Counted from the first letter of the stretch, positions 1-12,615 are shown. The stretch is 64,000 nucleotides of DNA from Malania oleifera (GCF_029873635.1 NC_080428.1:62049957-62113956), one strand, 5' to 3'. The notes: generated from the letters alone by a model not told the origin. Made by a program: numbers and translations.

Positions 1-187
1 ATATTTTTACCCGTAAGTTTCCCTATATTCCAAGTTGCTACTTTAATTCTAGTTTCCTGAACTAACGTCTTTACCTGCCCACGTCTAGAATGATGTAGGA
101 ACCCTCACATATTTGACACCGTACCCGGACGCCGACACGGCGCGTCGCTTCGAGGCAACGACCTAGCCCACCCTTGCCCACTTTTCG
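1..187 (-). mobile_element. RTE-type LINE, 5' part of a second copy (runs off the left edge)
   Basis: Read on the minus strand, this stretch matches the 5' region of the neighbouring LINE (about 2945-3140): the same non-coding lead-in with the GTCAAATATG block, then the start of the endonuclease domain with the motif ATWNI and LTGK. The element continues left of the window. It begins right where the neighbour's reading frame stops, so the two copies lie head to tail. The far 5' leader present in the neighbour (about 3145-3290) is missing, so the copy is 5'-truncated or was joined by recombination. Confidence 0.75.
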
Positions 188-3100
188 CTAGGTGGGGTTG
201 GCAACATGAATCTTTTTCTGCCAATTTATGTGATCATGGATAATTTCCTTCAACAAATTGATGGCTATTAAATCCTCACAAACTATCTCATTGCAGGGTA
301 ATTTAGGTCTATCCCTACCCCTTTTATTGTCCCTCACAGTAACTAACTCACTCTTACTCATTAGCGTGCTATGCGGCCTATGTTGCAAGTCTCCAAACCA
401 TTTAAGTCGTCCCTTCCTTATCTTATCAAGAGTTACAACTAACTTACTACGAATATGTTCATTACTTAAATTATCTTTTAACGTTGCACCACTCATCTAT
501 CTTAGCATTCTCATCTCAATAACTTTTACTTTTTGGATATGTTTTTTCTTAGTTGCTCAACATTCTAATCCATACAAAAGAACTGGTCTTACAACCATCC
601 TACAAAACTTCCCTTTTTATTTTAAGGGCATTCTATGGTCACACAAAACACTCAAAGCACCTCTCCATTTTTACCCTACCTACTTTAACTCTATGCATTG
701 CATTTTCTTCAATTTCTCCTTTAGCTTATCTAATAGATCCAAGGTATCATAATCTACTAGTGCTATTGATTTCTTCATCATCAAGTTTAACGTTGACTCT
801 AATATTTCTCCTACTATGACTAAAATCACATTTCATATATTCTATCTTAATTTTACTTATCCTAACACCTCTAGATTCTAAAGTTTCTCTCCATAATTCT
901 AACTTATATTCTACACCACCCCTAATTTCATCAATTAAGACAATATCATTCGCAAAAAAAATTCACCATGGAACCTTATTTTGGATACTCCTAGTTAGTT
1001 TATCCATCACTAAAGCAAAAAAATAAAAACTCAAAGCAGATCCTTGATGTACACTTAAGGTGATTGGAAATTCCCTAGTCTTTCCACCTTTAGTCCTAAC
1101 GCTAGTCATTACTACATCATACACATCCTTAATGACATCAGTATACCTACTACATACACCTTTTTTTTTTCTAAAACTCACCATAAAACTTCCCGAGGTA
1201 TCCTATCGTATGCTTTCTCTAAGTCAATAAATACCATGTGCAAGTCCCTCTTCATTTCCCAAAACTTTTCCATTAATCTTCTTAAAAGATATATAGAAAA
1301 CTAGTAGATCTCCCTAACATAAAACCAAATTGATTTTCTGAGACTTTCGTTTCTAACCTTAATCTTTGTTCAATTACCCTTTCCCACAATTTCATTGTAT
1401 GACTTATAAGTTTAATTCCACGATAGTTATTGCAATTTTGAATATCTCCTTTATTTTTGTATACAAGTATTAAAGTGTTATTCCTTCACTCATCTGACAT
1501 TTTCTTAGTTCTTATAATTGTGTTAAATAAATTAGTTAACCATATAATTCCATTATCACCTAGGCATTTCCAAACTTCAATTGGGATGTTATCTAGTCCT
1601 ATAGCTTTTCCAATTTTCATCCTTCGGTGCAAACTTAACTTTGCTAACTCTAATTCTACGAATAATATTTTTAGTTTTTTCCTCATTTGTCAATTCTAAG
1701 TTTAAGCCTTCTACTTGGTTTCCAACAAATAGCTTACTAAAGTAACTTTGCCATTTTTTCTTTTATGTCCTCTCCCTTAACCAAGAAAATACCATCCTTA
1801 CTTTTATACCTTTTACATTTTCTAAGTCCTTACTCTTTCTTTCTCTAGCTCTAGCACGTTTAAATATGTCTCTTTCCCCTTCTTTTGTATCTAATCTAAC
1901 ATACAAATTATTAAACGATCTATGTGCAGCTTCACTAACGGCCTTTTTTGCATCTTTTCTTGCCTCTTTATACTTTTCAAAGTTTTCCATGTTTCTACAT
2001 TTTTGCCATGTTTTATACCAATTTCTTTTTTATCTTCATAGCTTTTTGGACATCTTGATCCCACCACCAAATTTCCTTGCTATATGAGAATCTTCCTCTT
2101 AATACACCTAAAATCTATTTTGTTATCTTTTTAATAAAGCTAACTATCCTACTCCAAAGAGTGTTTGTGTCTACACCATCCTCTATAGTCCAATCACCTC
2201 TTTGATTATTTTATCTTTAATCTCTTGCATGATTTATTTTATCATTTCTCTTCCATTTTTTAATACATATATCTAACATTAAAATTCTATGTTGCGTGGT
2301 TAAGCTTTTACCTGGAATAACTTTATAATCCTTGCATGATAAACAATCTACCCTCCTAGTTAAGAAGAAATCTATTTGACTTTTATTTTGTCCACCTATG
2401 AAGGTTATTAAGTGTTTTTCTCTCTTCTCAAAAAAAAAATATTCATTATGGTAAAATCATATGACATAGGGAAGTTTAAGATCATCTCCCCAGACTCATT
2501 TTTATTTTCATATCCATATCCTTCATGTATCCTCTCATAACCTTTATTATCCCTTTCAGTGTGTCCATTCAAATATGCTCGTATGAATATTTTTCCAGTC
2601 CCTGATATCCTTTGTATAATACTATCCATACCTTTCCAAAATTGTCTCTTAAGGTTTTCTACTAAACCTACTTGAGGAGCATAAGTACTAATGAGATTTA
2701 TTTATCTCTTGGCCTAAAGACCATCTTAATTTTTATAATTCCATCCCCTACTCTTTTGATATCTATAATGTTATCTTTTAAGTTTTTGTCCACAATAATT
2801 CCTAACACATTCTTATGTTTTTCTTTTCCAGAACACCAAAGTTTGAACCTTGATTTTTCAATTTCTCTAGCTTTCTCCCCCACCCACTTAGTTTCAAGGT
2901 TGATTAGATTAATTTTTCTTCTAATCATTGTGTCCAAAATTTCTATGCTTTTACCCGTAAGTGTCTCTATATTCCAAGTTGCTAATCTAATCCTAGTCTT
3001 CTGAGTTAACTTCTTTACCCGCCCAAGTCCAGAATAATGCAGGAACCCTCGCATATTTGACACCATATCCAAGTGCCAACATGGAGCACTATTTCAAGGC

Positions 3101-3290
3101 GATGACCATCCCACCCTCGTCCACTTTTCACTACACTCAGGTGGCATAAGTGCAACACAATGCTCGTAGGGGACGCCACAACAAATAATCGGTAAGGATT
3201 CATATCATAGTTATCTGACAAGTTTTACGTTAGCTGTCAACTACAAAACGCAGCCCTCCTCCTTTACCTAGGCTTGGAACCGACTGTGTA
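188..3290 (-). mobile_element. RTE-type non-LTR retrotransposon (LINE), degenerate
   Basis: Single-ORF LINE read right to left. About 3150-3290 is the 5' leader. About 2698-3010 encodes an AP-endonuclease N-terminus (RLATWNIETLTGKS, later ETKWVGEKA). About 1486-1690 is the start of the reverse transcriptase (GKAIGLDNIPIEVWKCLGD), and about 960-1185 the middle palm region (HQGSALSFYFFALVMD). The catalytic FADD motif reads FAND at about 930-950. The C-terminal tail (KGRLKWFGDLQHRP ... IHVANPT) ends at 188. Pieces lie in different frames with stops between them, so it is a dead copy. The usual short 3' tail after the final Thr codon is absent. It lies downstream of allantoinase exon 7, probably within that gene's intron 7. 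Confidence 0.85.
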
Positions 3291-3718
3291 TGGGAAGATT
3301 AGAAGGCACAGAATGCATAGAAGGCGCATAGAAAGCATAGATGGTGCACCTTTGGTACAAATGTGTAAGCCTCATTTTATAATGTATTTTCTTTTTCCAG
3401 AGTTGGTATTTGAGACTAGGCCACAAGGAATTTTGCGTATCCCTCATCTTGAGGCCAGTATTGGTTGAGCCTTTCTAATACATGGGAAAACACAAATAAA
3501 CCTTGTCCATGTATAGATGAATGACTATGACAAGAAAACATGCAGTTCAACCTCTAAAGCACCAACAATTCAACAGGGGGCAAGTGTTGATATTTGACAC
3601 GTGTTGGATGCTAGATCTAGAACAAGTACATCCCTCAAATGTTCTTTTACTGCATTAAACCAAAGTTCAAAACCTGTATTCCAAGAAAAATCGCTGAAAA
3701 CGTCCCTCAAATGATTAC
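3291..3718. other. Probable intron 7 of the allantoinase gene, no feature seen
   Basis: Sequence between the LINE leader and allantoinase exon 7. The next allantoinase exon (which in the family begins SFMCPSGIND) was looked for on the minus strand and not found, so this reads as intron. The donor GTAATC lies at 3718-3713. Nothing else is recognised. Confidence 0.5.
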
Positions 3719-6700
3719 CTTTAAACCAAGAACACCAGCATCTAGAAGATCCTCCAAAGCACTTGCATTGAATGCATTCTCAGGAACTAGACCTCCCCAG
3801 AAACCTGTTGAAGATAGGCCAAAGCACGTTTTCTGTAGAATGAAAATCAAATATCATAAACAAATACAGCCTGAGTTAGAGACCATACCAACATCAACAT
3901 GGATTTTATCCTCAGCAGCCGCAATCTGCCATGCATACACATGAAAAAAAAAAAAAAAACTATACACAGTTAGTATTTAGAGAAACAAATTGAACAGGCA
4001 CAAATTCATCAAGAAACCAAATATGAGAAGGACCCCGCCGGGGGGGAGGGGGGGAGCATGCCAACCAGAAACACTAAAAATGTCAGAAATCTATAGATAT
4101 AGCAGAATTTAAGCTCACGAGAGATGGATAAAAAAGCAACATCTATCATATGTTAAGGCATGCAACCCCATGTTTGATGCATGTCACCTTTTGATACATA
4201 AGGCAGCTCATCCTTACATACCTTGAGTTTCAAAGCTTCTTTAGACACTGTTGACGGAAAACAATTGAGAGGCATGTCAATCAATGTTGTTATACCGCCT
4301 GTTGAGCCACAATTACACCAATTATGACATCACTGTGCGCACATAGATTAGTGAAAAACAAATAAAAAATAGAAAATTGATAGAAAAACACAACCATACA
4401 TACAAATACACATGCACACAAATGTACTGATGAACAAATGTGAGTGACCGCACGCACATATGCACATATGGATGCATGTACAGAAAAACTCAACATAACA
4501 CAGCAAAATGGTCTGATACAGTGATACTACAGGACAAAGATCTGGAATTAAAAGAATGGAAAAATATAAAATAAATAAATAAAAATAAAGTCCAAACACA
4601 TTTGCATTGGATACTATAAGCTGCAGTTGATAAGTTGTTCCAAGATTACGAGCACTTGACAGTTGAAGAGATGTGTTGCATGTGTACGTGTGTGTTTACG
4701 TAAATTATTCTAACGAAGAATATTAAGTAGTCTATATTATATATTCATTTTCTACAAAAAAAAATATCTTTAAAAGGCATATGGGCATAGAGGAAGAAGA
4801 TTGGATACCAGCAGCAGCTGCTTTAGTCCCAGAAGGAAATCCTTCCCATTCAGCTCTTCCAGGGTCATCAAGATGTGCATGCCTACCATGGACATTTTCA
4901 TCAGCATTTAGATGTCCACTCAATTTAACTTCTGAAAGTAAATAGCCCTATTCACCACACAGGCCAAATCATTGAAAATTTGTTACAGAATTGATTCTAA
5001 AGGCATGCACACCAGTTCTCTATTTTAAGTTAACTGAATAACTCAACCACTGTGAGTTAGCCTCGAACAAAATTGCAATTGAACCTCCTAGATCTATCAC
5101 AACTTGGACTGTTTCACAAAAATGTCTACATTGGCTTCCATTTCCAAAAAAAAAATATGGTCTATTATAACTAATTACACCATTGAGAAGTAAAAAATGG
5201 GAAGAGAACTTCTGCATCTTACACATCAATCAATCCTGGCATGATGACAGCCTCACCAAAATCAACCACTTGTCCCCTTCTTACATTCCCAAGCCAATCC
5301 TCTTCTTTAACCACCGATGCGATGTTTCCTTCCCTTACCTCAACTGCTCATTTTCCACAATTAATAAACATAAGTAACTAAGTAGTACCTTAAAAAAGAG
5401 AAATATATTGAGGCTAAGGTTTCATCATGGCAATTATAAGAATAATAAATGTTACATAAACACTTAATCTAAAATTTAAGCCATTAGATTGAGGTGAAAC
5501 AATGGTTTGCTAATAAGAATTTGACCAAAAATGATAATATAGGATCTTATATGCTAATGAATGTGTTTCAATTTATTATAAAAAAAAAATGAATATGTTT
5601 CAATTAAATTAGAATAACTTTGGGGATAAATCAAATGCTTGTCCCCTTCTTGCATTCCTGCTTTAACCACTGATCCAATGTTTCCTTCCTTTACCTCAGC
5701 TGCTCATTAATATGAGGGGGACTAGTGGTTTTAAGAGCTATGATTCTTTAACAACCATAATCTAACATTCCCTCCAGGCTCAAACATGGAAGGACCCAGC
5801 CTTGAAATTGACATTCACAACAATATGCACTAAAGATTAAAGATAGACCACACACGTGGTTCAATTATATTTTTTTCATTGATAAAATCTCAACTGCTAG
5901 CACTATTGGGAATTGCTAAAGTGAAGTTAACATGAAACAAGAGAATTATATAGGATCACATAATGCCGAACATGATAGAATTGTTAGTCATATATGATGC
6001 CATAATTAGTCTCTCTAATTATGGCATGATTTTATATTATTGCTGTAAATATTTTGTGATTAGAAGGCTGATTGTAGTTGATATCATGTAATTAATAGGT
6101 TGATTGTAATTGCTTTATTTAGTCTCCTAGATGGCTGTAATTGCTGATTTTCAGCCTTGTAACTGACATTTCTATTTGCTATATAATACGAGAACCCTCA
6201 CAGAGAGTGGTATTCAATCCAATTGACATGGTATCAAAGCTTTATCTCAATTAGGGTTGACCTAATTTTTTTTCGGTTCTTTCCAGTGGGTGTTAAACTG
6301 CTATTTGGCAGTTTCTGTTGGGTTGGGATTGGGCGGTTGATTCTATTTGCTGCAGAATCTTGGTGGCTGTTGGTGTTCTGTGTCATCACAAAATATTTGG
6401 TGGTGTTGATCAGGTTTTATCTTTTGTGATCCAATTTTTCGTTGGGTTTCATCGTGTCTTCGAGTGATTCTTTTGGGGGTCTCATCATGTCTTCTAGTGA
6501 TTCCTTTGGGGTGCGTTTTACTGGGAAAAACTACTCTGCCTGGGAATTCCAGTTTCGTTTATTTGTTACGGGGAAAGAATTATAGGGCCAGATTGATGGT
6601 AGTAATCCACCTCCTACGGAGCCTAAGGAGTTGGCCAAGTGGAAGGTCAAAGATGCATGTTTGATGTCCAGATGTCCTGGATTTTAGGGTCAGTTAATCC

Positions 6701-9700
6701 TCTTATTGTGCTCAATTTAAGGGCCTATAAGACTGCGAAGACTATGTGGGAGTACTAGCTGAAGGTTTATCACCAGGAAAATACTTCACGTCGATATCAG
6801 TTGGAATATGAGATAGCTAGTTACACTCAAGGCAATCTCTCCATTCAGGAGTATTTTTCTAGTTTTTAGAATTTATGGGGAGATTTTTCTGATGTGGTTT
6901 ATGCAAAGGTTCCTGCTGCATCTATCTCTGCTATTCAAGCTGTTCATGAGCAGAGCTAAGAGAGATAAATTTCTGATGAAATTGCGCCCTGAATTTGAGG
7001 CTACTGACTCAAAATTAATGAACTGAGATCCTTCACCATCTTTGGATGCTTGTTTTGGAGAATTACTTTGCAAGGAGCAGCGCCTTCTCACACAGGCTGA
7101 GTTCCAGCAGGATGCTAACCTGAATCCAGTTGCCTATGCAGCCTACGGGAGAGGGAAGGATAAGAATATGCACAAGGTCCAGTGTTTTGGCTGCAAGGAG
7201 TATGGTCATATTGCCGCCAACTGCAAACAAAGCGTGCAACTATTGTAAGAAACAAGGCCACTTTATCAGAGAATGTCCCACTTGACCTCCAAATCGTCGC
7301 GCCAGTGCTTATCAGGCTACAGTGAACACTTCTTCTGCTCCAGGGATGTCCTCAGCTTCATTGTCTGCCGTTGGATCCTCTAGTCTTACCTCTGAAGTGG
7401 GCCAGCAAATGATTATGTTAGCTTTCTCTGCCATGGGGCTTCAAGGTAATACTTCGCATAAGTCTTGGCTTATTGATTCTGCTACTTCCAATCATATGAC
7501 AAAATCATCTAATGCGTTGTGCAATGTTCGTCCATATCATGGTTCGTCGCAAATTCAGGTAGCTAATGGGAGTCATTTAGCTATATTAATGAAATAGGAG
7601 ATATCAATCCTTCATTCAAAGATGTTTATGTATCTCCTGGACTGTCTAAGAATCTTATTTCGGTTGGCCAGTTAGTTGAGAAAAACTGTGATGTCCATTT
7701 TTCTCGTGATGGTTGTCTTGTGCAGAATCAGGTGTTGGGGAAGATACTCGTGAAGGGGCCTAAAGTTGGCAGACTCTTTCCACTGTAGTTTTCTATTCCT
7801 AGTAGTTTATCATTGGCTTGTATAACAGTTAATACTTCAAGTGAAGTATGGAATAAATGTTTGGGCCATCCAAACTCTATTGTGTTGTCTTGTATGATAA
7901 ATTCTGGTTTGTTAGGCAACAAAGAACATGTTTCTAAACACTTGTCATTTGATTGTTCAGCATGCAAACTTGGCAAGAGTAATGCCCTGTCGTTTCCTTC
8001 TCATGGTAGTCGTGTGGCAAAATACTTTGATATTGTGCATAGTGATGTGTGGGGCATTTCTCCTATAATTTCTCATGCTCGATATAAATATTTTGTGACA
8101 TTCATAGATGATTTCAGTCGATAACCTTGGGTCTATTTTCTGCAGGCCAAATATGAGGTCCTATATGTTTTTCAAAACTTTGTCGCACATATTGAGAACC
8201 AATTTTCTACATGTATTAAGATGTTGAGGTCTGATTCTGGACATGTCCCACAAGTTTCATTATTTCTTACATCACAAAGGAATTGTCTCTTAGCGTTCTT
8301 GTCCTCATTTTCCTCAGCAAAATGGGGTGGCGGAACGAAAGAACCGACACCTCTTGGATGTTGTTCACACCTTATTGCTTGAATCATCTGTCTCGTCTAA
8401 ATTCAGGGTTGAGGCATTATCTACTGCAGTATACTTAATTAATAGACTGCCCTCTCAGGTCTTGAATTTTGATTCTCCTTATTACCGTTTGTACCATCAG
8501 CATCCTAGCTATCTTAATCTGCATATTTTTGGATGTGTTTGCTTTGTTCATTTACCTCACCATGAACGTCACAAACTCTCTGCTCAATCTGTTAAATGTG
8601 TCTTTATGGGTTATAGTATTTCCCACAAAGGTTATGTTTGCTATGATTCTTGTGCTAACAAATTTCATATATCTCGTAATGTTGTTTTCTTTGAGAATCA
8701 ATGTTTCTTTCCTACACATGTTGAGTCGTTGCTTGAGATTAGTATTCTACCTTGTTTTGATGAATTGCCATCTCTTCTGACCGGTTCAAACCTAGACTTG
8801 AGTATACTCGATGTCGACCAACTCTGCCTCTTCCCGAGACTAATCCTTCATCTGAAACTGTTCCGGCGACTTCTCCTGAAATTGACATGACATCCGAGAC
8901 AGGTCCGATCAATTCTCCCATGCCTCCTAAGCCTGGTCCTCGACGATCTACCTGGGTATCACGTCCTCCTAATCAGTATGATAATTACCACACTTCTTTT
9001 AACACTACTTTGTCGTCTATTTCCATTCCTACATGCTTTTCAGAGGCTGTTAAACATGAATGTTGGCAAAAAGCGATGGATGAAGAACTTCAGACTCTCC
9101 AGGACAATCATACTTGGGATATTGTTCCTTGTCCCTCTACTGTTAAAGCCATTGGTTGTAAATGGGTTTTCTCGGTTAAGCTCCGCTCTGATGGGACTCT
9201 AGATAGGTACAATGCACGCTTAGTTGCACTTGGAAATAGGCAAGAATATGGAGTGGACTATGAGGAGACATTTGCCCTTGTGGCAAAGATGACTACAATG
9301 CGTACGATTCTTTCGATTGCCACCTCCCAAGGCTGGTCACTTCACCAGATGGATGTAAAAAATGCTTTTCTTCATGGTGACCTCAGAGAGAATATTTACA
9401 TGAGTCCTCCTCCGGGTTTGTTTTCTTTTCTGTCTTTTGTAGTATGTAAGTTAAAGCGATCTCTCTATGGCTTATAATAGGCTCCCCGAGCGTGGTTTGA
9501 AAAATTTAGGTCTACTTTGCTTCGTCTCTCATTTGTTCAAAGCCAATATGACTCTTCTTTGTTTCTGTGCAAGACTTTGACTGGTCTCGTTCTCTTACTT
9601 GTATATGTGGATGATATTATCATTACTGGCACCAACTCCAACTTGATTGATCATATTAAGTAGAATCTCCAGGCTTCTTTTCATATGAAAGATCTTGGTC

Positions 9701-12415
9701 CTCTTACATATTTTTTGGGTTTGGAAGTGCACATGAATTCTTCAGGTATATTCTTGAATCAACGCAAATATACTCAAGATTTGATTGGGCTAGCTGGTCT
9801 TTAGGATTCGCCTTTGGTGGATACTCCTATGGAGGTCAATGTGAAATATCGAAATGAGGAGGGTGATCTTCTTTCTGATCCCACTGTGTTCCAACAGTTA
9901 GTAGGGAGCTTGAACTATTTGACTATTACTCAACCTGATATTTCCTTCGTTGTCCAGCAGGTTAGTCAGTTTATGCAAACTCCCCGCCACCTTCATTTAG
10001 CTATTGTTTGCCGTATTATTCGATATCTTCGGGGGTCACTTGGCCATGGGTTGTTCTTTCCAACTGGCTCTCCACTTTACCTTGCCGCTTATAGTGATGC
10101 ATATTGGATCGGATGTCTTGATACTCGGCAGTCTATCACGGGTTGGTGCATGTTTCTTGGTGATTCTTTGATCTCTTGGAAAAGTAAGAAACAAGCTCGT
10201 GTTTTCAAATCCTCTTTTGACTCCGAAAATCGGGCAATGTCTGCTACATGTTCTAAGATTATATGGCTTCGTGGGCTTCTGGCTGAGCTTGGTTTTTCTC
10301 AATCTAATTCTACTCTTCATGCGGATAATACTAGTGCTATTCAAATAGCTGCTAATCCTGTTTATCATGAGCGTAAAAAGCATATTGAAGTAGACTGTCC
10401 TTGGACACTCGGATTATATCTCCGGCTCATGTTCCTACTCACCTCTAGATAGTTGACATCTTCCCGAAGGCTATGACACGACAGCACCATCAGTTCCTTG
10501 TGGGGAAATTGATGCTTCTGGATCGGCCATCATCAATTTGAGGGGGGATGTCAGTCAGATACGATGCCATAATTAGTCTCTCTAATTATGGAATGATTTT
10601 ATATTATTGCTGTAAATATTCTGTGATTAGTAGACTGATTGTAGTTGATATTATGTAATTAATAGGTTGATCGTAATTGCTCTATTTAGTCTCCTAGCTG
10701 GCAATAACTTAGGTGATATTATATTATAATAATATTATTACTATTATTGTTATTGTTGTTGTTAAAACTTGATATACATTGTTGGCCCACAACCTAATAG
10801 CTCAAGCTTTTAGGGAAAGTGGTAATCAAACATGGTAACAGAGCTAGTTACCAAGAGGTCCTGGGTTCTAGTCCCGTTGCTGGCATTTATTATGTGGTGT
10901 TTAAAAAATTATTGTGCTCCTTGTAATGGGTGTTACTTATTGTTTGTTTATCTCTCCACATGCTACCAGACTGTTGTGAGGTGAAGTGATAAAGCTGGAT
11001 ACAAATTGTTGGCCTATATCTAATAGTTTAATTTTTTAAGTAAAGTGGTAATCTAACAATTATATTGTTGTTATTATTATTATGGGGGAGAAGGAGGGTA
11101 CCTATTTAAACGCTCGAATTTGGATAAGTAGCGTCTCTATCCACTATAAATGTTTTACTAGAAGTATAAAAAGATTTAAGAATCTATAGTGCAAAATAAA
11201 AAAAGTAAAACCAAATTTTTATAATTTATAGTTGATGGCAACAAAAAGTATATCCTTATGTTTGGGGAAGGCCTTGGATTTGGATTTTTGTGGATTTCAA
11301 TAAAATGTAATACAAAATTATATTTAATTTTGTCCAAATCCAAATCCAAGGCTCAAAATCCATCCTCTCAGATGCAGCATATATTCATTTTGAAAAAAGT
11401 TAACACTTGCTGAACACACCTGCACCAGAAATGACCCCTTGTGGTGTAATAATGCGCTTGCTGGTAATCCAATAATGGTGATAAGGAAGAAGACTGCACT
11501 CACTGTGATGCAGCTGTGACACAGACATGAAATTTATTAGCATAGTGTTCTCTTCCAATGATAAAATATTAAATTTAATGGGGATTGCTGCTAGCAATGA
11601 TCTTCATCATCAATAGTGAAATATTCAACTTGCAAATCCCAAAAAGGGTTGCTGCTTAAGTTGGAAACCAAGCGGAACCAAAACAGTGCAAGTGAAAAAC
11701 TGGCAGCCGTCTGGCACTATTTGCTTCATGCAAATCAAAACTATGCAGATCATTCCACGATTATAATACTAAGCCAAAATTGATAAGTTCTGTTCGGTCC
11801 TTGAATGTTGATATGAAACAGGAAATTTACACAGTAACACATATAAACACGTACCACATGCTTAGTTTACTGGGAGACTAAGAAAAACAAATGATTATCA
11901 TGCTCTTTTGCTCAAAGATGTTCTCTTTTTTCAAAATTTTCTTGAGGATTAAAGAGTTTTGGAATCAATATACGAACCCACTTCCAATTGACTGAGAACT
12001 GATTGTTGGATGCCCCTTAGATTCTAACTCTCACTAATAATCACTTCTCTGAACAACATCGATACAAGAGGGAAAAACAACTGAAAATGACCGGCTAGTA
12101 TTCAAAATTGACAACAAGAAACTCATTCTGTTCATAAGAATAAAACAAAATTAAAAATAGAAGAGAGAACCTCATTTACGAGCAATTCTCCACAATTGAG
12201 CTTCAAAGCAATCAAAATAGAAGGAACTTAGCAAATCTGTAGCATGTCCCAACAAAAATCCAAACAGAGCAAGCAACACAGAAACAGTAAGAAAAAACTG
12301 AGCAATAAGTTTGAGCAGACGTCTATCAGACCTTGGGAGGGCTTTTGATGTGTAAGAATAGCAAAGATGCGAGCAGCACTAGCAGCGGAACAAGCTTCGA
12401 CCACCCAAAATCCAT
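3719..12415 (-). CDS. ALN: Allantoinase, N-terminal 191 codons (exons 1-7); gene continues past the left edge
   Basis: Allantoinase hydrolyses allantoin to allantoate in purine (ureide) breakdown, in plants in the ER. Minus-strand exons: 12415-12332, 11513-11420, 5343-5223, 4882-4809, 4298-4222, 3925-3889, 3804-3719. All introns are GT-AG and the joined frame has no stop. Exon 1 encodes MDFGWSKLVPLLVLLASLLF, a hydrophobic signal or anchor segment, which fixes the start. Later matches: SLLPYHHYWITSKRIITPQG, AVIMPGLIDVHAHLDDPGR, GFPSGTKAAAAGGITTLIDM, FWGGLVPENAFNASALEDLL and AGVLGLK. H101-A-H103 is the metal-binding HxH pair. The final K191 corresponds to the family's likely carbamylated lysine. 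About 310 further residues are expected; their exons must lie left of the LINEs, or have been lost. Intron 2 is 6.1 kb because of a Copia insertion. The seven exons look functional; the rest cannot be judged here. Confidence 0.92.
5638..5711 (-). pseudogene. Duplicate remnant of allantoinase exon 3 inside intron 2
   Basis: About 74 bases closely resemble exon 3 and its acceptor (5265-5350). On the minus strand it has TGAGCAG, then codons for AEVKEGNIGSVVKA, then a shortened EGDK. The middle (EDWLGNVR in the real exon) is partly missing and the frame ends soon after. It lies about 300 bp upstream of the real exon in transcription order. It is probably a small local duplication that decayed. 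It keeps an AG acceptor context, so occasional inclusion in the transcript cannot be excluded. Confidence 0.75.
5982..10700 (+). mobile_element. Ty1/Copia LTR retrotransposon, broken
   Basis: The 5' LTR spans about 5982-6228, starting TGTTAGTC, followed by a tRNA-Met-type primer binding site TGGTATCAAAGC at 6229-6240. The 3' LTR starts TGTCAGTC at 10549, after a polypurine tract, and is only partly preserved. Parts in order: gag with a CCHC zinc knuckle (about 6488-7290), GAG-pre-integrase and integrase (about 7450-8700, with the pattern WNKCLGHPN), reverse transcriptase (about 8890-9800, motif YVDDIIITG) and RNase H (about 9810-10450). The order integrase before reverse transcriptase defines Copia. 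It carries many breaks (of the order of ten). The two LTRs differ at a modest number of sites, so the insertion is not recent. It lies in intron 2 of the allantoinase gene, opposite in orientation to that gene. Confidence 0.9.
10760..11058 (+). mobile_element. Very small LTR element (SMART/TRIM type), about 299 bp
   Basis: Two similar direct repeats of 73 and 72 bp (10760-10832 and 10987-11058), each starting TG and ending AACA, share the core TTGTTGGCC and AAAGTGGTAAT. The first is followed at once by TGGTAACAGAGC (10833-10844), close to the plant tRNA-Met primer site. The second is preceded by a short purine-rich tract. There is no coding capacity. Size and layout fit the SMART class of miniature LTR elements. 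Flanks are TTA/TTG low-complexity DNA, so a target duplication cannot be read. The element looks whole but diverged. Confidence 0.65.
11255..11375. mobile_element. Small palindromic MITE-like repeat
   Basis: The two ends are inverted copies: CCTTGGATTTGGATTT near 11272 and AAATCCAAATCCAAGG near 11336, around an AT-rich middle. The same GGATTT...AAATCC pattern occurs in the MITE split by Copia at 24688-28735. It sits next to allantoinase exon 2. Confidence 0.5.
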
Positions 12416-12540
12416 CACCGCCGAGTGCTAACACGCTTGCTTGTCTTCCTCTCTAGTCTCTCCCTCTGCGAATATATCTATTCTATGTATAAATTACTAA
12501 CAGGTCAGTCCAGTCTGTCTCTCCTCCAAGTGTAAATACT

Positions 12541-12610
12541 CACGTGTAACGGCTCCTCCCCCGAGAACTTGGGGCAGCCCGCCCATCACACGATCACAAA
12601 GCATCACGTG
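12541..12610 (-). promoter_or_regulatory. Two G-box/ABRE cores upstream of allantoinase
   Basis: CACGTG occurs at 12541-12546 and 12605-12610, the second within GCTCACGTGATGC on the minus strand, 126-195 bp upstream of the allantoinase start codon. ACGTG cores are known bZIP/bHLH sites (ABA, light and phytochrome signalling). That they regulate this gene is inference from position only. Confidence 0.4.
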
Positions 12611-12615
12611 AGCTA

